Shown here one piece after another: positions 21,221 to 31,612 of a DNA stretch of 64,000 bases. The notes below the pieces were generated by a model that saw nothing but the letters and a program-made list of their open reading frames with translations, made no database searches and was not told the origin of the DNA. Within the stretch, counting starts at the first letter, position 1, and each line of letters opens with the position of its first letter. The DNA comes from Wyeomyia smithii (Eukaryota; Arthropoda; Insecta; Diptera; Culicidae), in the NCBI RefSeq assembly GCF_029784165.1, contig NC_073696.1, forward strand, positions 101,858,065 through 101,922,064. Reading direction: 5' to 3'. Both the position numbers and the translations under genes were made by a program.

Positions 21221-23265
21221 ATGGCTAAGCATCAATCAAAAAAAACTAAAGCCTCCGATTGGAGCGTTTTCGCTTGGTTTCAAAACCAACTGAAGCTGCT
21301 GTGTAGTGAAACGGCTTTGCATGGTTATAACCACATGGTACGAAAGGATTACACTTCAACCGAACGTGCCCTCTGGACGGTGGCCGTTAGCTCGGCTTTA
21401 GTAATATCCATTATATTACTAAGGTACTCCTGGATGTTTGATACCGGAGCACATACTGTATCTGTGATGGAAACTACCAACTATCCTGTTAGTAATATTC
21501 CGTTTCCAGCGGTAACAGTATGCAATTTGAATAAAATCTCGTTCAAGAGCGCTCTACATAAAGCCGAGCAAATGTGAGTAAATGTCTTATCGATATTGAT
21601 TCCGAAACGTAAAAAAATGTAACATTATTTGAAGGACTCGCCCGGATAATATGACCGCCGTTGAGTTGGCTTGGAAATTTCGTCTTTTGCTCCATGTTTA
21701 CGGTTTGGCAGACTCAAACGAAAGAGAATACTATGAGTTGCACAACATTCTGCGGATTAACAATCTCGAGGTGGCCCAATTGATGGGAGAAATTGCTCAA
21801 CCGTGTTCGTCCTTGCTGGCGCGCTGTATGTGGAAAGGAACACTCTGGAGATGTGAAAATCTGTTTCAGACCATCAACAGCACCGAGGGGATGTGCTGCT
21901 CTTTTAATTACTATGGAAGACGAAGCAGTTCCTCTCAAAAGTAATTCAAAGCACCTTAAGAAAATCATATTCATGTACAGAAGTTGTCTTCGTAGCTTGT
22001 TAAAGATAAACGATTTGTTTTGTAGATGGTGTTAAAAGTAAACGCCGAACGACGCAGTTTTTTTTTGTTATTGTTTCGACAGTGTGTTGTATAAAAAACA
22101 AACAACACACATTCCTTTCGCATTAACAGATAACCCCTTGTGGTCTATCATTTTCTTTCTACTTAGGCAAACTTTTGGCAATGTTCCGAATGAACCACGA
22201 CGCGTCACAGCAAGTGGTCTTTTCACAGGCTTACGGGTGTTGATGAATCCCGAAATAGACGACTATCACACCACTGACGTGGCTACCGCTGGTGTTCGGA
22301 TTATGATTCATCACCCTTATGATTATCCGAATGGGAATATTGAAGCGAAAATTATACTACCCCAGATGGTGGCTCTCATACCCATCCAGCCTAGTAATTA
22401 TTAAATGGAATGATGTTTTTATGTTCAGTAACGCATTTTTATTTTTTTTTTTCACTGCAGAAGAAACTTACTCCACAAACGATGTCTTAAGCATGGATCC
22501 TTGGGATCGGTTTTGCTATGCTCATAACGAGGCAAAGCTAAGTGTTATGCGGCGCTATTCATTCGAAAATTGTATGGTCGAATGCCGTGCGAGGCGTGTC
22601 TTTGAGAGATGTGGCTGCATACCGTATCATTTACCCAACAACGGAACTGTTTCTTGCTGCCAGATGGAGGATATGAAATGTATCCTGGAAAATGCTGATC
22701 TCTACCAAAATGCAGTACCGATGTTCAATTGGTCTATCATGGAAATTAGAGACAGAGCTTATACGTTGTGCCGCTGTTTACCAAACTGTGCGTCGGTTCA
22801 ATATCCTGCGGAGATGAGCAGCCGACTGTTGAACAGATCGTATTCAGATACTGCTCAGGATTTTTAGTAAGTTGCGCTACCAATGATTGTTGCCTGTTTT
22901 TCATGACTGTTTCCCTCAGCACCGGTATCAAGATTAAGGACCACAGTGCTGTTCATGTTTATTACAACGATTTGGTATCGACACGTTTTTTGAAAAAAGT
23001 TAACCAAGATTGGCTTGATGTTTTAGGTATAACTTTGAATAAAGTTCCTACACGGTAGTATCCAAACCATTTCATTATTACAGCATCATTCGGAGGTATA
23101 CTAAGCTTGTTTCTGGGATTTAGTATAATCACTGGTTTTGAAGTGATTTACTTCTTCAGCATCCGAGTTCTGTTCGACGTATTTTGCGAACCGAACAATC
23201 GTCACCACAAGCCAGTTGAACAAGCCCCGGTAGCTTGCATAACTAAGGGCGCAATGGTTAAGTGA
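21221..23265 (+). CDS. ppk: Pickpocket-family DEG/ENaC sodium channel, six exons
   Basis: A gated cation channel subunit of the plasma membrane; insect ppk members serve in sensory neurons and epithelia. Exons fit at 21221-21573, 21635-21940, 22167-22393, 22461-22866, 22920-23026 and 23084-23265, all with GT/AG borders and consistent phase, giving 526 residues. TM1 is about residues 48-70, followed by FPAVTVCN (95-102). The Cys-rich extracellular domain includes STEGMCCSFNYYG and RRVFERCGCIPYHLPNNGT. TM2 is about 467-496 with the LGFS selectivity/gate motif (GxS) and the FEVIYFF segment. Length and domain order are normal for the family, and no defect was seen. The ppk class is clear but the exact orthologue number is not. 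Introns are 53-226 bp, typical of mosquitoes. Confidence 0.9.
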
Positions 23266-23697
23266 AGCTTTCGCTTTAGGTAATTGTTAACAATTGTACG
23301 TGGGAAAATAGTGACAAGTGGAATATGAACTTCAACCGAAAAATTATTTCATGGATTTGTAGAATTTGTCAAAAATCAGATCTCTGTCTTTGTTAGGATA
23401 AATGTGTACCGTTACTGTATTTTGTATTCGACGGTTGTTTGGGTTGAAAAGCGCAAAGCAAGCCAACGGGAAGTTTTTATACGTATTGACTTCATCATGA
23501 CGGTGAAAAAAGTATTGAGAGTAAAGAAATTTATTTTAGAAGAAGATTTTTGTCAACAGATAGAAATATTCAATCTCTTCGAGATTTTCGTCTCGAAGTC
23601 AGTTAAGGAAGATATTTAAAAAAAAAACAAATATCCTTAAAAATCAAAAATATTTACTTTGAAAAAAAGTGGCAGTAACTTTTTTTTTGCTCCGTTG
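23266..23697. other. 3' flank of ppk
   Basis: AT-rich, with no canonical AATAAA directly after the stop. Nothing recognised. Confidence 0.4.
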
Positions 23698-24846
23698 CAC
23701 AGTGGCTAAACTCGAAAAATTGTGATCGTTCTTTATTTGACTGTGAAATGATGATTTTATGTACCCAGCGGCGTTTTTGGTTTTTTAATCAATCCCCCTA
23801 GTAGTTAGATATAAAAACTATTTTTCATAATTTTCAAAATACCAGATTGCTTTCATCAGCAAAGTAGTGGGCAAATCTATAAGAAAAAGAATTGCTGAAC
23901 ACTGTAATCTTCTATCTGTACTTCTGATATGACGAAATAGAGTTTTACAAGGAACACTCCTCAAAATTAGTTTTTCGTTCCTTAACTTTTTCGGTAATCG
24001 TCGAAACAATTCAAGGTGTTCTAAGATTTTGTTCATTCTGCTAAACCTCGCATTTTTGTAGAATATATTGGTTTTATATTTTAATTTGTTGCAAAGATAT
24101 TTCTAGTTTTTTGCTAAAAATAGCCATATTCTGAGTCCATATTTCCCCGAAGGTTGCAGATAGTAGCAAACCAGACTGTATGCATTTAAAAGTTTGTCAA
24201 AGGAACTGCATTACTCAAAAGAGTTCACCTGTTTCTAGTTGTATCCAACCGAGTACTGAATGAAAGGATAACAGTTTTTTGTCCATAACTTTTTCTGTAA
24301 TCGTCGAAACAATTCAAGATTTTCCAAGATTTTGTTCATTCTGCTAAACCTCGCATTTTTGTAGAATATATTGGTTTGATATTTTCATTTGTTGTAGAGG
24401 TATTTCTAGTGTTTTGCTGAAAATAGCCATATTTCAAGTCCATATTTCTCCGAAGATTGCAGATTATTTGCTTGCATTTATAATCCGGTATTTTTCCACA
24501 GGACTTGATATAAATGTAATGAAGCGTTGTGGAGCCATCCTTCAAGCTGTTGCTTCTGGTAGAAAGTTGAACACAGAAAAATTCGATAGATATTGCATCG
24601 ACACGGTACGAAAATTAGTGTAGTTATATCCATGGTACTATCTACCTGCGTCAGTACACAAAATACTAATTCACGGTGCACCGATTGCTGACCACTTTTT
24701 GGTTCCGATAGGGTAGCTCTCGGGAGAAGCGCAGGAAGTATTGAACAAAATTATATGGGAAACACGTGAACATCAAAAGATGGCTATTTCAATATGTCAC
24801 AGTCAAATCTAAAACGATCACGATTTCACGAGTTTAGACCACTGTG
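23698..24846. mobile_element. 1.15-kb TIR element with decayed cargo ORF
   Basis: Imperfect inverted ends of about 50 bp (23698-23745 and 24797-24846) start CACAGTGG and end CCACTGTG. A 5-bp direct repeat cgttg flanks the element (23693-23697, 24847-24851). Inside are two direct copies of a block of about 185 bp (23985-24172 and 24290-24475), and a protein remnant at 24502-24783. A solitary copy of the end occurs at 31278-31332. It looks like an internally deleted DNA transposon; the superfamily is not assigned. Confidence 0.7.
24502..24783 (+). pseudogene. Remnant of an uncharacterised transposon-associated ORF
   Basis: After an acceptor-like TTTTCCACAG (24492-24501) a frame reads GLDINVMKRCG, then EKFDRYCIDT, then a stop (24621), LYPWYYLPASVHKILIHGAP, a second stop (24714) and SGEAQEVLNK. 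The YPWYxxPxSVHKxLxHG and EAQEARNK-like pattern recurs in uncharacterised insect proteins that I recall as multicopy; the function is unknown. Its position inside a TIR element suggests the parent transposon encodes it. Confidence 0.5.
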
Positions 24847-24851
24847 CGTTG

Positions 24852-25745
24852 AGATAATTTTATTAATTTTATTTACTGTCAATTTGATATAACATATTTT
24901 ATTATGTATTATTTTATTTACTGTCAATTTGATATAACAGATTTACTTTTTTTATAGTAGAGTACAGTAACATAATTCTACTAAAGATTTAAAATGAGTC
25001 ATAACATGATTCGACTGTTATTTATGTTAGATAAAAAAGAGATCATAGTTAATAATCCTGCAACAGTAGCTTTGAGTGGTTCTCACAAGGATTATTCAAC
25101 ATGTAGTGACTTCAACGTTCCCCCTCTTGTGGTATTTGAAGAGATAAAGATTATTCTTGGGTTGAGTGTGCCACCGAACGGAAACTTTTCAAGAGCTTGG
25201 CCGTTATGCAGAATAATTATGTGAAGTATTTGATGGTGGTAAAACCCATTTTGGTTTGAGACCGAAAAACGTTGTGTTGGTTGTTCTACCATCCTTTAGA
25301 ATTATTAGTATTCGCGTAAATAAAGCGTGATTTTTACACCTCGAGGCTGATATTTTGAATCGATCGGGAAATAGCATACAGATAACAGCTGTCTCCGTCC
25401 AATGTGTAGTTCCAATGGCGTACATGTAGGCCACGGAATCAAGATCGAGTTCATTACCGCACAACTAGTTACGGTACTAGACACTGCAAATGCAAATCAA
25501 AATTCGAAGTGGGTCATAAGCACCGTGGTGCGGTTCAATATCAACATCGGGAGCCTCCCGTGGCTTTGAACGCTTTGCTGCATATTTGTTACGATATAAG
25601 CACTTTGAAGTAGCGTTTTCATGGGGACACATTCCTGGGAAAGCAGTAAACCACTTAATGTGATTAGAGATCGATTCGCGGTACTCGCTTAAAACTGCGA
25701 TAGATAAGGTGGTAAACCCGCTTCTGGATCGATAGGAAATCATTC
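24852..25745. other. Intergenic, upstream of carboxypeptidase 1
   Basis: AT-rich to 25300, then mixed. No domain-bearing ORF was found. Control elements of the carboxypeptidase gene may lie in the last few hundred bases. Confidence 0.45.
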
Positions 25746-25779
25746 TATAAAATGCAGACTACCGTTCAGTAGCCTGTTA
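25746..25779 (+). promoter_or_regulatory. Core promoter of carboxypeptidase 1
   Basis: TATAAAA at 25746-25752. Initiator candidates are TTCAGT at 25765-25770 (22 bp downstream) and GTTAGTT with its A at 25779 (33 bp downstream, better spacing). This gives a leader of about 25-36 bases before the ATG. Confidence 0.6.
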
Positions 25780-25803
25780 GTTGAGGGAAGACGACACACT
25801 AAG

Positions 25804-27075
25804 ATGGATCTCCTGAAGACTAGTCGTGTCCTGGTGGCGTTGCTATGCATAAGTGCAGTGCTTTGCGTTGAAGTTGCGCGGTACGACAACTATCCCGTTT
25901 ATGAGGTAACCATCGGTTCTGCTGATCAGTTACGAGTGTTGCAGGAGCTTCGAGAATCTAGTGACAGCTATATTTTCCTGCATGGTGGCAGTAAAATTGG
26001 TGATAAGTTTAATGTGGTGGTGGCTCCCCACAAATTGGCTGATTTCACAGAAACGCTTGAAAATGACTACATCAAATTTCGTATGATTGAAGAAAATCTG
26101 CAGCAATCAATTGATGAAGAACGCACGAGAATAGAAACGAAACGAACAAAAGGAGTGTTCGATTGGACGGATTATCACGATTTAAACGAGATTCATGATT
26201 GGTTGGATAGTCTTGCTTCTGAGTACCAACACGTGGAAGTTATTGAAGGTGGACATTCTTACGAGAATCGTTCGATAAAAGGTGTAAAGGTTTCCTACAA
26301 GGCTGGAAATCCTGGTATTTTCCTTGAAGCTGGTATTCATGCTCGTGAGTGGATTTCTCCCGCCACTGTGACTTATATTTTGAACGAGTTGCTTACCAGT
26401 GAAGACCAAGCGGTGAGGAATATTGCCGAAAACTACGATTGGTATGTTTTTCCGAGTGTGAATCCCGATGGCTACGTGTACACACATAAGAAGGATCGTC
26501 TTTGGCGTAAAACCCGCACTCCGTATAAGGGAGGTTGTTTTGGAGCGGATCCAAACCGCAACTGGGATTTCCATTGGGCAGAGCAGGGAACGAGTAACCG
26601 ATGCAATTCGGAAACCTATGGAGGACCTCACGCTTTCTCTGAAGTAGAAACTAAATCGCTTTCGAAGTACATCGAATCACTGAAGGGAAAAATTCAAGCC
26701 TACATCGCTTTCCATTCCTACTCACAATTACTGCTGTTTCCTTATGGACACACGGGTGAGCACACTCCCAACCACGACGATCTGAATGACATTGCGGAAG
26801 CAACCGTTAAATCGCTGGCCAAGCGATATGGAACAAGATATACCTACGGAAACATTTACGATGCCATCTACCCGGCCTCTGGTGCCAGCGCTGATTGGGT
26901 GTACGGCACGCTGGGAGTCAAAGTTGCCTACACGTACGAGCTGCGTCCAAGTAGCAACTCCTGGAATGGGTTTGTGCTTCCACCGAAGCAAATCATTCCA
27001 ACCGGTGAAGAAACGCTCGATTCTCTAGTGACGTTGGTGGAAGAATCTGCCAAGAAGGGGTATTATGAAAATTGA
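25804..27075 (+). CDS. Zinc metallocarboxypeptidase (M14A) proenzyme, copy 1
   Basis: A secreted digestive-type exopeptidase that removes C-terminal residues. The 423-residue product has a signal peptide (1-21), an activation propeptide (about 27-115) and a tryptic activation site at KRTK/GVFDW (113-120). Zinc ligands are H179 and E182 (HAREW) and H304 (FHSYSQ). R235, N251-R252 (NRNWDF) and Y356 bind substrate, E379 (TYELRP) is the general base, and C245-C267 match the conserved disulfide. The specificity residue equivalent to bovine 255 is A363, so the enzyme is not B-type (Asp), and it differs from the Ile of typical A-type. No intron is evident. It faces copy 2 tail to tail, 13 kb away. 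All catalytic parts are present. Confidence 0.93.
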   Translation: MDLLKTSRVLVALLCISAVLCVEVARYDNYPVYEVTIGSADQLRVLQELRESSDSYIFLHGGSKIGDKFNVVVAPHKLADFTETLENDYIKFRMIEENLQQSIDEERTRIETKRTKGVFDWTDYHDLNEIHDWLDSLASEYQHVEVIEGGHSYENRSIKGVKVSYKAGNPGIFLEAGIHAREWISPATVTYILNELLTSEDQAVRNIAENYDWYVFPSVNPDGYVYTHKKDRLWRKTRTPYKGGCFGADPNRNWDFHWAEQGTSNRCNSETYGGPHAFSEVETKSLSKYIESLKGKIQAYIAFHSYSQLLLFPYGHTGEHTPNHDDLNDIAEATVKSLAKRYGTRYTYGNIYDAIYPASGASADWVYGTLGVKVAYTYELRPSSNSWNGFVLPPKQIIPTGEETLDSLVTLVEESAKKGYYEN

Positions 27076-27147
27076 ACCAAGCCGTTTACTCTGCAAATGA
27101 TTTACAAGATGACTATGGAATGGTGTATCAACCGAACAATGAAAAGC

Positions 27148-27153
27148 AATAAA
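27148..27153 (+). terminator. Polyadenylation signal of carboxypeptidase 1
   Basis: AATAAA 73 bp after the stop codon. Confidence 0.6.
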
Positions 27154-28039
27154 GGTGATTAAACCACTTGAAACTGCAGGCAAATACGGATCGGGCTTAA
27201 TTGGAGGGTTGAAGTGTGTGCTTGTAGATAACGTCTATAAAATGTTTGTTACTGATGAAGAATCGGCTTGGTTTAGATTACATATCCTAGACAAAACAAA
27301 TCGAATGCATTCAAGTTTCTAACAGTATCAGCCCTGATTAATGAAGTGCGAAGTCAGAGTAAAAAAAATATGGTTGAGTTTGAGAGAGTGATACGTTGTA
27401 TCAATGTATTTTGATATTCGGAATTTGTTTTAAAACTTAGCTTGTTAGTTTTGTATGCTATCTAAATAAAAAACTTCAAATAAAAACTATATATTATGAG
27501 TACAGCTTACTGCATGTATATTGTGAAAATCACTTTAACCCACAATTTTTAATGTCGTTTTGAAGATTCCTATAAATCGTGAAAGATTATTCTCTTTTTT
27601 CTTTTTATAAATGCTCTTACGAATCTTTTATGTAATTTTGAAAAGGCAAGTGATTTTTTTGAATACTTTTATGTTATTTTACAGTTTAGTATTGTTTTGT
27701 TTTAATTTAAAATGAAATAGGTACAGCTGCAATAAGTTTAGTTTTTTTATGCTGCTGAAGAAAATCTTCTCCAACACATTTTAATTTACAAAATTTGGAT
27801 ACCATTCCCTTGAAAAAATACACCTACACCTACAAGAGCAGGTTCTGGAGTTTTATGATTTTCAAAGGCTGGTTTTTCATGCTTAAAAACTTTGCCGAAA
27901 ACACCAATGAACTAGGATGTCCCTAAAAATTCTATAGCCTTTCAAAATTGAGAATGTTTAATTAAATGCTGAAAATCAGTTTTTCTACCAACACTTCCAG
28001 TGTACCGGCGCGCGTCAGTGTTGTATATCTTCCAATGTA
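27154..28039. other. Intergenic with dispersed repeat fragments
   Basis: No gene. Segment 27957-28013 is an inverted match to 33880-33935 (the ctaccaacac and ccagtgtacc stretches are shared), so a repeat end lies here. Confidence 0.5.
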
Positions 28040-28284
28040 TGCCTGAAGGGCACTGGGTACTGAAATGCCACTGCGACAGTCTTACTGATTGTCTTTTGTG
28101 GCTGGCCCCGATTGCTGTGCACAGGTTACGGATTGCTCGTACTCATTGATGGAGTAGAACTGTTTTGTTGTAAATCTGTACCCCAATTAGGTACAATATA
28201 GTTGATGAAACTAATGACCTGCTTGGGTGGGATTAGAGCTCCACGGTGCTCCCACAGACCGTTATTATAAAAAAAATCACATTA
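28040..28284 (+). mobile_element. 3' end fragment of the LOA-like LINE family
   Basis: The last part shares GACCGTTATTATAAAAAAA and the preceding gagct-acggtgc stretch with the 3' end of the minus-strand LINE at 31613-31665. The upstream limit is approximate. No coding content. Confidence 0.5.
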
Positions 28285-28805
28285 GGGCTGTGTGCAAAGC
28301 CACGACCGCAAGGATGAAGTAGAATACTTTTACAAGAAAACCCGGCTGCTTGCGTGTCAGTTATTTTTTGATTTGTTGTTCAACTCAATATCGGATAAGA
28401 TACCGATCACAACTTGGCGTTATCATTGACAGTGCGAAAAAAGTATTCCTTGTGATAAAATAAACAGTGAAAAGCTGATTTAACACTCTAAAATAGACGG
28501 CTCATGTGTTGTCAAAATGAGTCACCTTCTCATTGAATGCATTTACTAGTGCCCGCTATCGCACAGAGACTGCATTTCACTAAAGTGCCTCACTGCATCA
28601 GCTGCTATCGATGCTAAACCCGCTGCAACTGCTACGCTATTCGTAGCCATGCTAATGTTTTGGCCGCTATACGCTGCTATTGGTATCCGCTGTCCCTGCA
28701 TCAGCTGGCCCAGCTGCTATCGATGCTGAGATCCGCTGCAACTAGTGCACTATCCATTGCCATGCCACAGCTGTGGCCGCTATCCGCGGCCTGCTGCTGC
28801 TAAGG

Positions 28806-29560
28806 GAAGCAGAGTTGCCTACAAAATTTTTAATTGAACTGGAAGATTGCTGAAGAAAAAACTGGAAAAAACTGGATTCCGAAAAAAATTACAAAATACC
28901 GAAAAAATAAATTGTGAGAGTGCTTCTCTGTGATGGTTATTGAATCCAATATAAGTTTTAAATACAGCTACATTTTGTTGAAATTATGAACTGAAAATTT
29001 TCATTTAAAGGAGCAAAAATTTAAATTGCGCAAGCAGTTTATCGCAAAATCATGAAAATAAAGCTTTTTTTAATTGATGCAACATTTTCTTACGTTACTT
29101 CTGTGAATTCGAACAATTTTCAAACTGCTACGCAACTGAAATTAATTTGAAGAATGCCGCCTGTATATAATATCTTTGAGAAAGATTGTTTCTATTTTCA
29201 TATAACATTAACCCACCATTGCAATTTTTTTTTCTTCATGATCTGATAACACCTATTAGTTAGTTTTAGAATAAAGCTGAACTTACTTGTCTTTTCATCT
29301 CAACCATGCACAACACATCCTTAATTAGGCCGTGTTTCGTGCGAGAAGATACAATACTGAAAATGCTGCTTATCAATCCACAAAATTTACGTTCTAAAAA
29401 AATTTCCAAACCAGTCGGAGCTTGAGTGTCCAAAAAATCTGGATAAAACTGGCAGATATACAAAAAAACTGGAAGATTTTGGGATTAAACTGTTTGACTG
29501 GATCACCTGAAAAAAACTGGAAGAATCCAGTTTAAACTGGAACATTGGCAACTTTGAAGG
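28806..29560. mobile_element. Insertion of about 750 bp in unit 1 of the promoter repeat
   Basis: Comparison with unit 2 and the right block shows an extra segment that starts near AGTTGCC and ends near GGCAACT, giving short inverted ends. The interior is AT-rich, with repeated aactgga motifs near both ends. No ORF; boundaries are accurate to about 15 bp. Confidence 0.5.
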
Positions 29561-29624
29561 AAAGACTGCTGTTATCGCTGTCTAGAACTATTATGAGCGG
29601 CTTCGACTGAAACAGGCTCTTATA

Positions 29625-29713
29625 TAGGGATGAAAAACCTATCGATAGTAGTAGGAATTAGGAAATCATCGATAACTATCGATAGCCATTTCAGTCGATA
29701 ATTCCCATCCTTA
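29625..29713. mobile_element. 89-bp MITE with 8-bp target duplication (hAT-like)
   Basis: CTCTTATA is duplicated at 29617-29624 and 29714-29721. The ends TAGGGATG and CATCCTTA are nearly inverted. Unit 2 at 30563-30590 shows the empty site. The 8-bp duplication suggests hAT mobilisation. The insertion lies in the TATA box of unit 1. Confidence 0.75.
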
Positions 29714-30916
29714 CTCTTATACAGACAAATAGCAAATTTGAAATGGCAAGGTCTATGATTCTGTCGACCGTGCTTGGGAAGCAATCATATTAACGACTAA
29801 TCAGATCAATCGAATTTTGCGCTTCAACAAGGATTGATCATTCTCAATAATATAGTTGCTTGTCATGATTTGGACTTGATAATTTTTAAATTTTAATTAT
29901 GCGAAAAATTATTTTCTATGCTGATAATGAAAGCTTTTCGGATGTTGTGCTCATGACTAAAGGAAAAGATAATTCAGTACGTTCTGAGACACGGAGATGA
30001 AACCAAATATATATCTATTCCAAATTTCTTGAATGTGTAAATTGATTTAAGAGAAAATATTAACTCTTCAATTATGTTTTTATTTCATCCTGAAAAGGAC
30101 AATTTGTTGTTTAATTCAATGTCTGATGCCGATCACATCTTTGCGTTATCACTGGCAGTGCAAATAAAGTATTCCGGGGGAAAATAAACACTGAAAAGCT
30201 TCCCAGAACGTTTTTTCCATTGGATGCATCTGCTAGTGTGCCTGCTATCGCTCAGAGACAGCATTTCACTAATGCCACACTGCATAAGCTGGCCCTGCTT
30301 ATATAGAAGCTGAGACCAACGTCAACCGCTGCGCTATCCCCATTGCCACAGTAGTGGACGCTTCCGTTGCCATTGGTATCCGCTGCCCTGCATCACCTGG
30401 TCCTGCTATCGATGCTGAGAGGCGCTCCGCTATCCGTTGCCATACCACAGCTGTGGCCGTTGTCCGCTGCACTGCTACTGCTGCTGTATCCACTGCTGCT
30501 GCTAAGGGAGGACTGCTGTTGTTGCAGTCTAGCATTATAATGAGCGGCTTCGGGTAAAACAGGCTCTTATATAGGCCAAATAGCACATTTCAAATGGCAA
30601 GGTCTATGATTCTGTCGACCGTGCTTGGGAACCAATCATATAACGACCAATCAGAAACCGAAGTTTTCGTTTTGACAAGGCTTGACTATTTTCAATAGTA
30701 CAATAGTTTGAAAAATAAAATTACAATTATCTGCATTTGGGAAGAATCTTAGAAGATCTTTCAATCTATTGCTACAAGAACGAAGGAAATTCATCGAATA
30801 CTAACCGATTTATTAGCATTTGAAATTGAACATATTTTTCACTTTTTTCGGTTTTAGATTTTCATTTCACATCCCTATGTAGCCGAACTTCCTGAGAGAA
30901 GTATTCTACTTCAAAA

Positions 30917-31607
30917 ATGCACCAAAGGATCTGAGTACACCATTCGATTCGTTATGACGTCCAGAATGTCTGGTCAAAATTTCAAAATCATCGTACGGTA
31001 CATTTTTGAGTAATGCCCTTTTGAAGGTTGTAAAGTACAAAATGAGATATAAAAACGACGAAATACTTTTTGTAAAGCACGTTTTTCAACCACCATTTTA
31101 TGAAACAACTTCCAAAATAGTTTCTACACATTCCAAGGGTTGTCATGATTGTCAAAACAATAAATTTTATAAAAAGTCTTGAGAGAATATTAGTTGAATG
31201 AATAAAATCTTAGAACATTTTAAGGCCTTGTTCTATGAAACAATTTTGCTGAAAACATGGAGTACATGAAATCAATTTTTCACAGTCAAATCTAGGACGA
31301 TCACGATTTTTCGAGTTTAGACCACTGTGCACTGTGGGATTTTCAAATAAATCTTTCCACCAATTGTTATTGTCTTGAAATATAGCCCTTGGAATATGTA
31401 GAAACTATTTTGGAAGTTGTATCATAAAATGGTGGTTGAAAAACGTGCTTTACAATAAGTATTTCGTCGTTTTTCTATCCCATTTTGTACTTTACAACCT
31501 TCAAAAGGGCATTACTCAAAAATATACCGTATGATGATTTTGAAATTTTGACCAGACATTCCGGACGTCATAACGAATCGAATGGTGTACTCAGATTCTA
31601 TGGTGCA
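30917..31607. mobile_element. 691-bp element with long inverted repeats
   Basis: The first and last portions of about 225 bp (30917-31150 and 31380-31607) are reverse complements with few mismatches, starting ATGCACC and ending GGTGCAT. The central loop carries one end of the TIR family at 23698-24846 (31278-31332). No ORF. It sits between the promoter repeat and the LOA-like LINE 3' end. Confidence 0.75.
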
Positions 31608-31612
31608 TTTTT

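Larger units (their letters stand above)
28285..30916. repeat. Promoter-bearing repeat, left block (two tandem units)
   Basis: The block starts GGGCTGTGTGCAAAGCC and ends AGTATTCTACTTCAA; the same end sequences border the right block (36949-38202), which is in the opposite orientation. Two tandem units are present (about 28385-29800 and 30116-30890), each with GC-rich repeats, a conserved segment GAGCGGCTTC and a TATATAAG box on the minus strand (around 29617 and at 30563-30574). Unit 2 has reversed CCAAT boxes at 30632 and 30647, 60-80 bp upstream of the TATA box. Unit 1 is interrupted by insertions at 28806-29560 and 29625-29713. There is no ORF. The block could derive from a transposon's 5' region or a captured gene promoter. 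Confidence 0.6.

Noticed and set aside
24414..24623. An intact small gene starting at 24414
   Set aside because: Family-like residues begin only after the acceptor-like site at 24501 and continue past two stops, so it is a decayed remnant.
30299..30586. Ala-rich frames in the GC-rich repeat (also at 37306-37577)
   Set aside because: They arise from gct/gca-rich imperfect repeats, are not conserved in frame between blocks, and appear on both strands.
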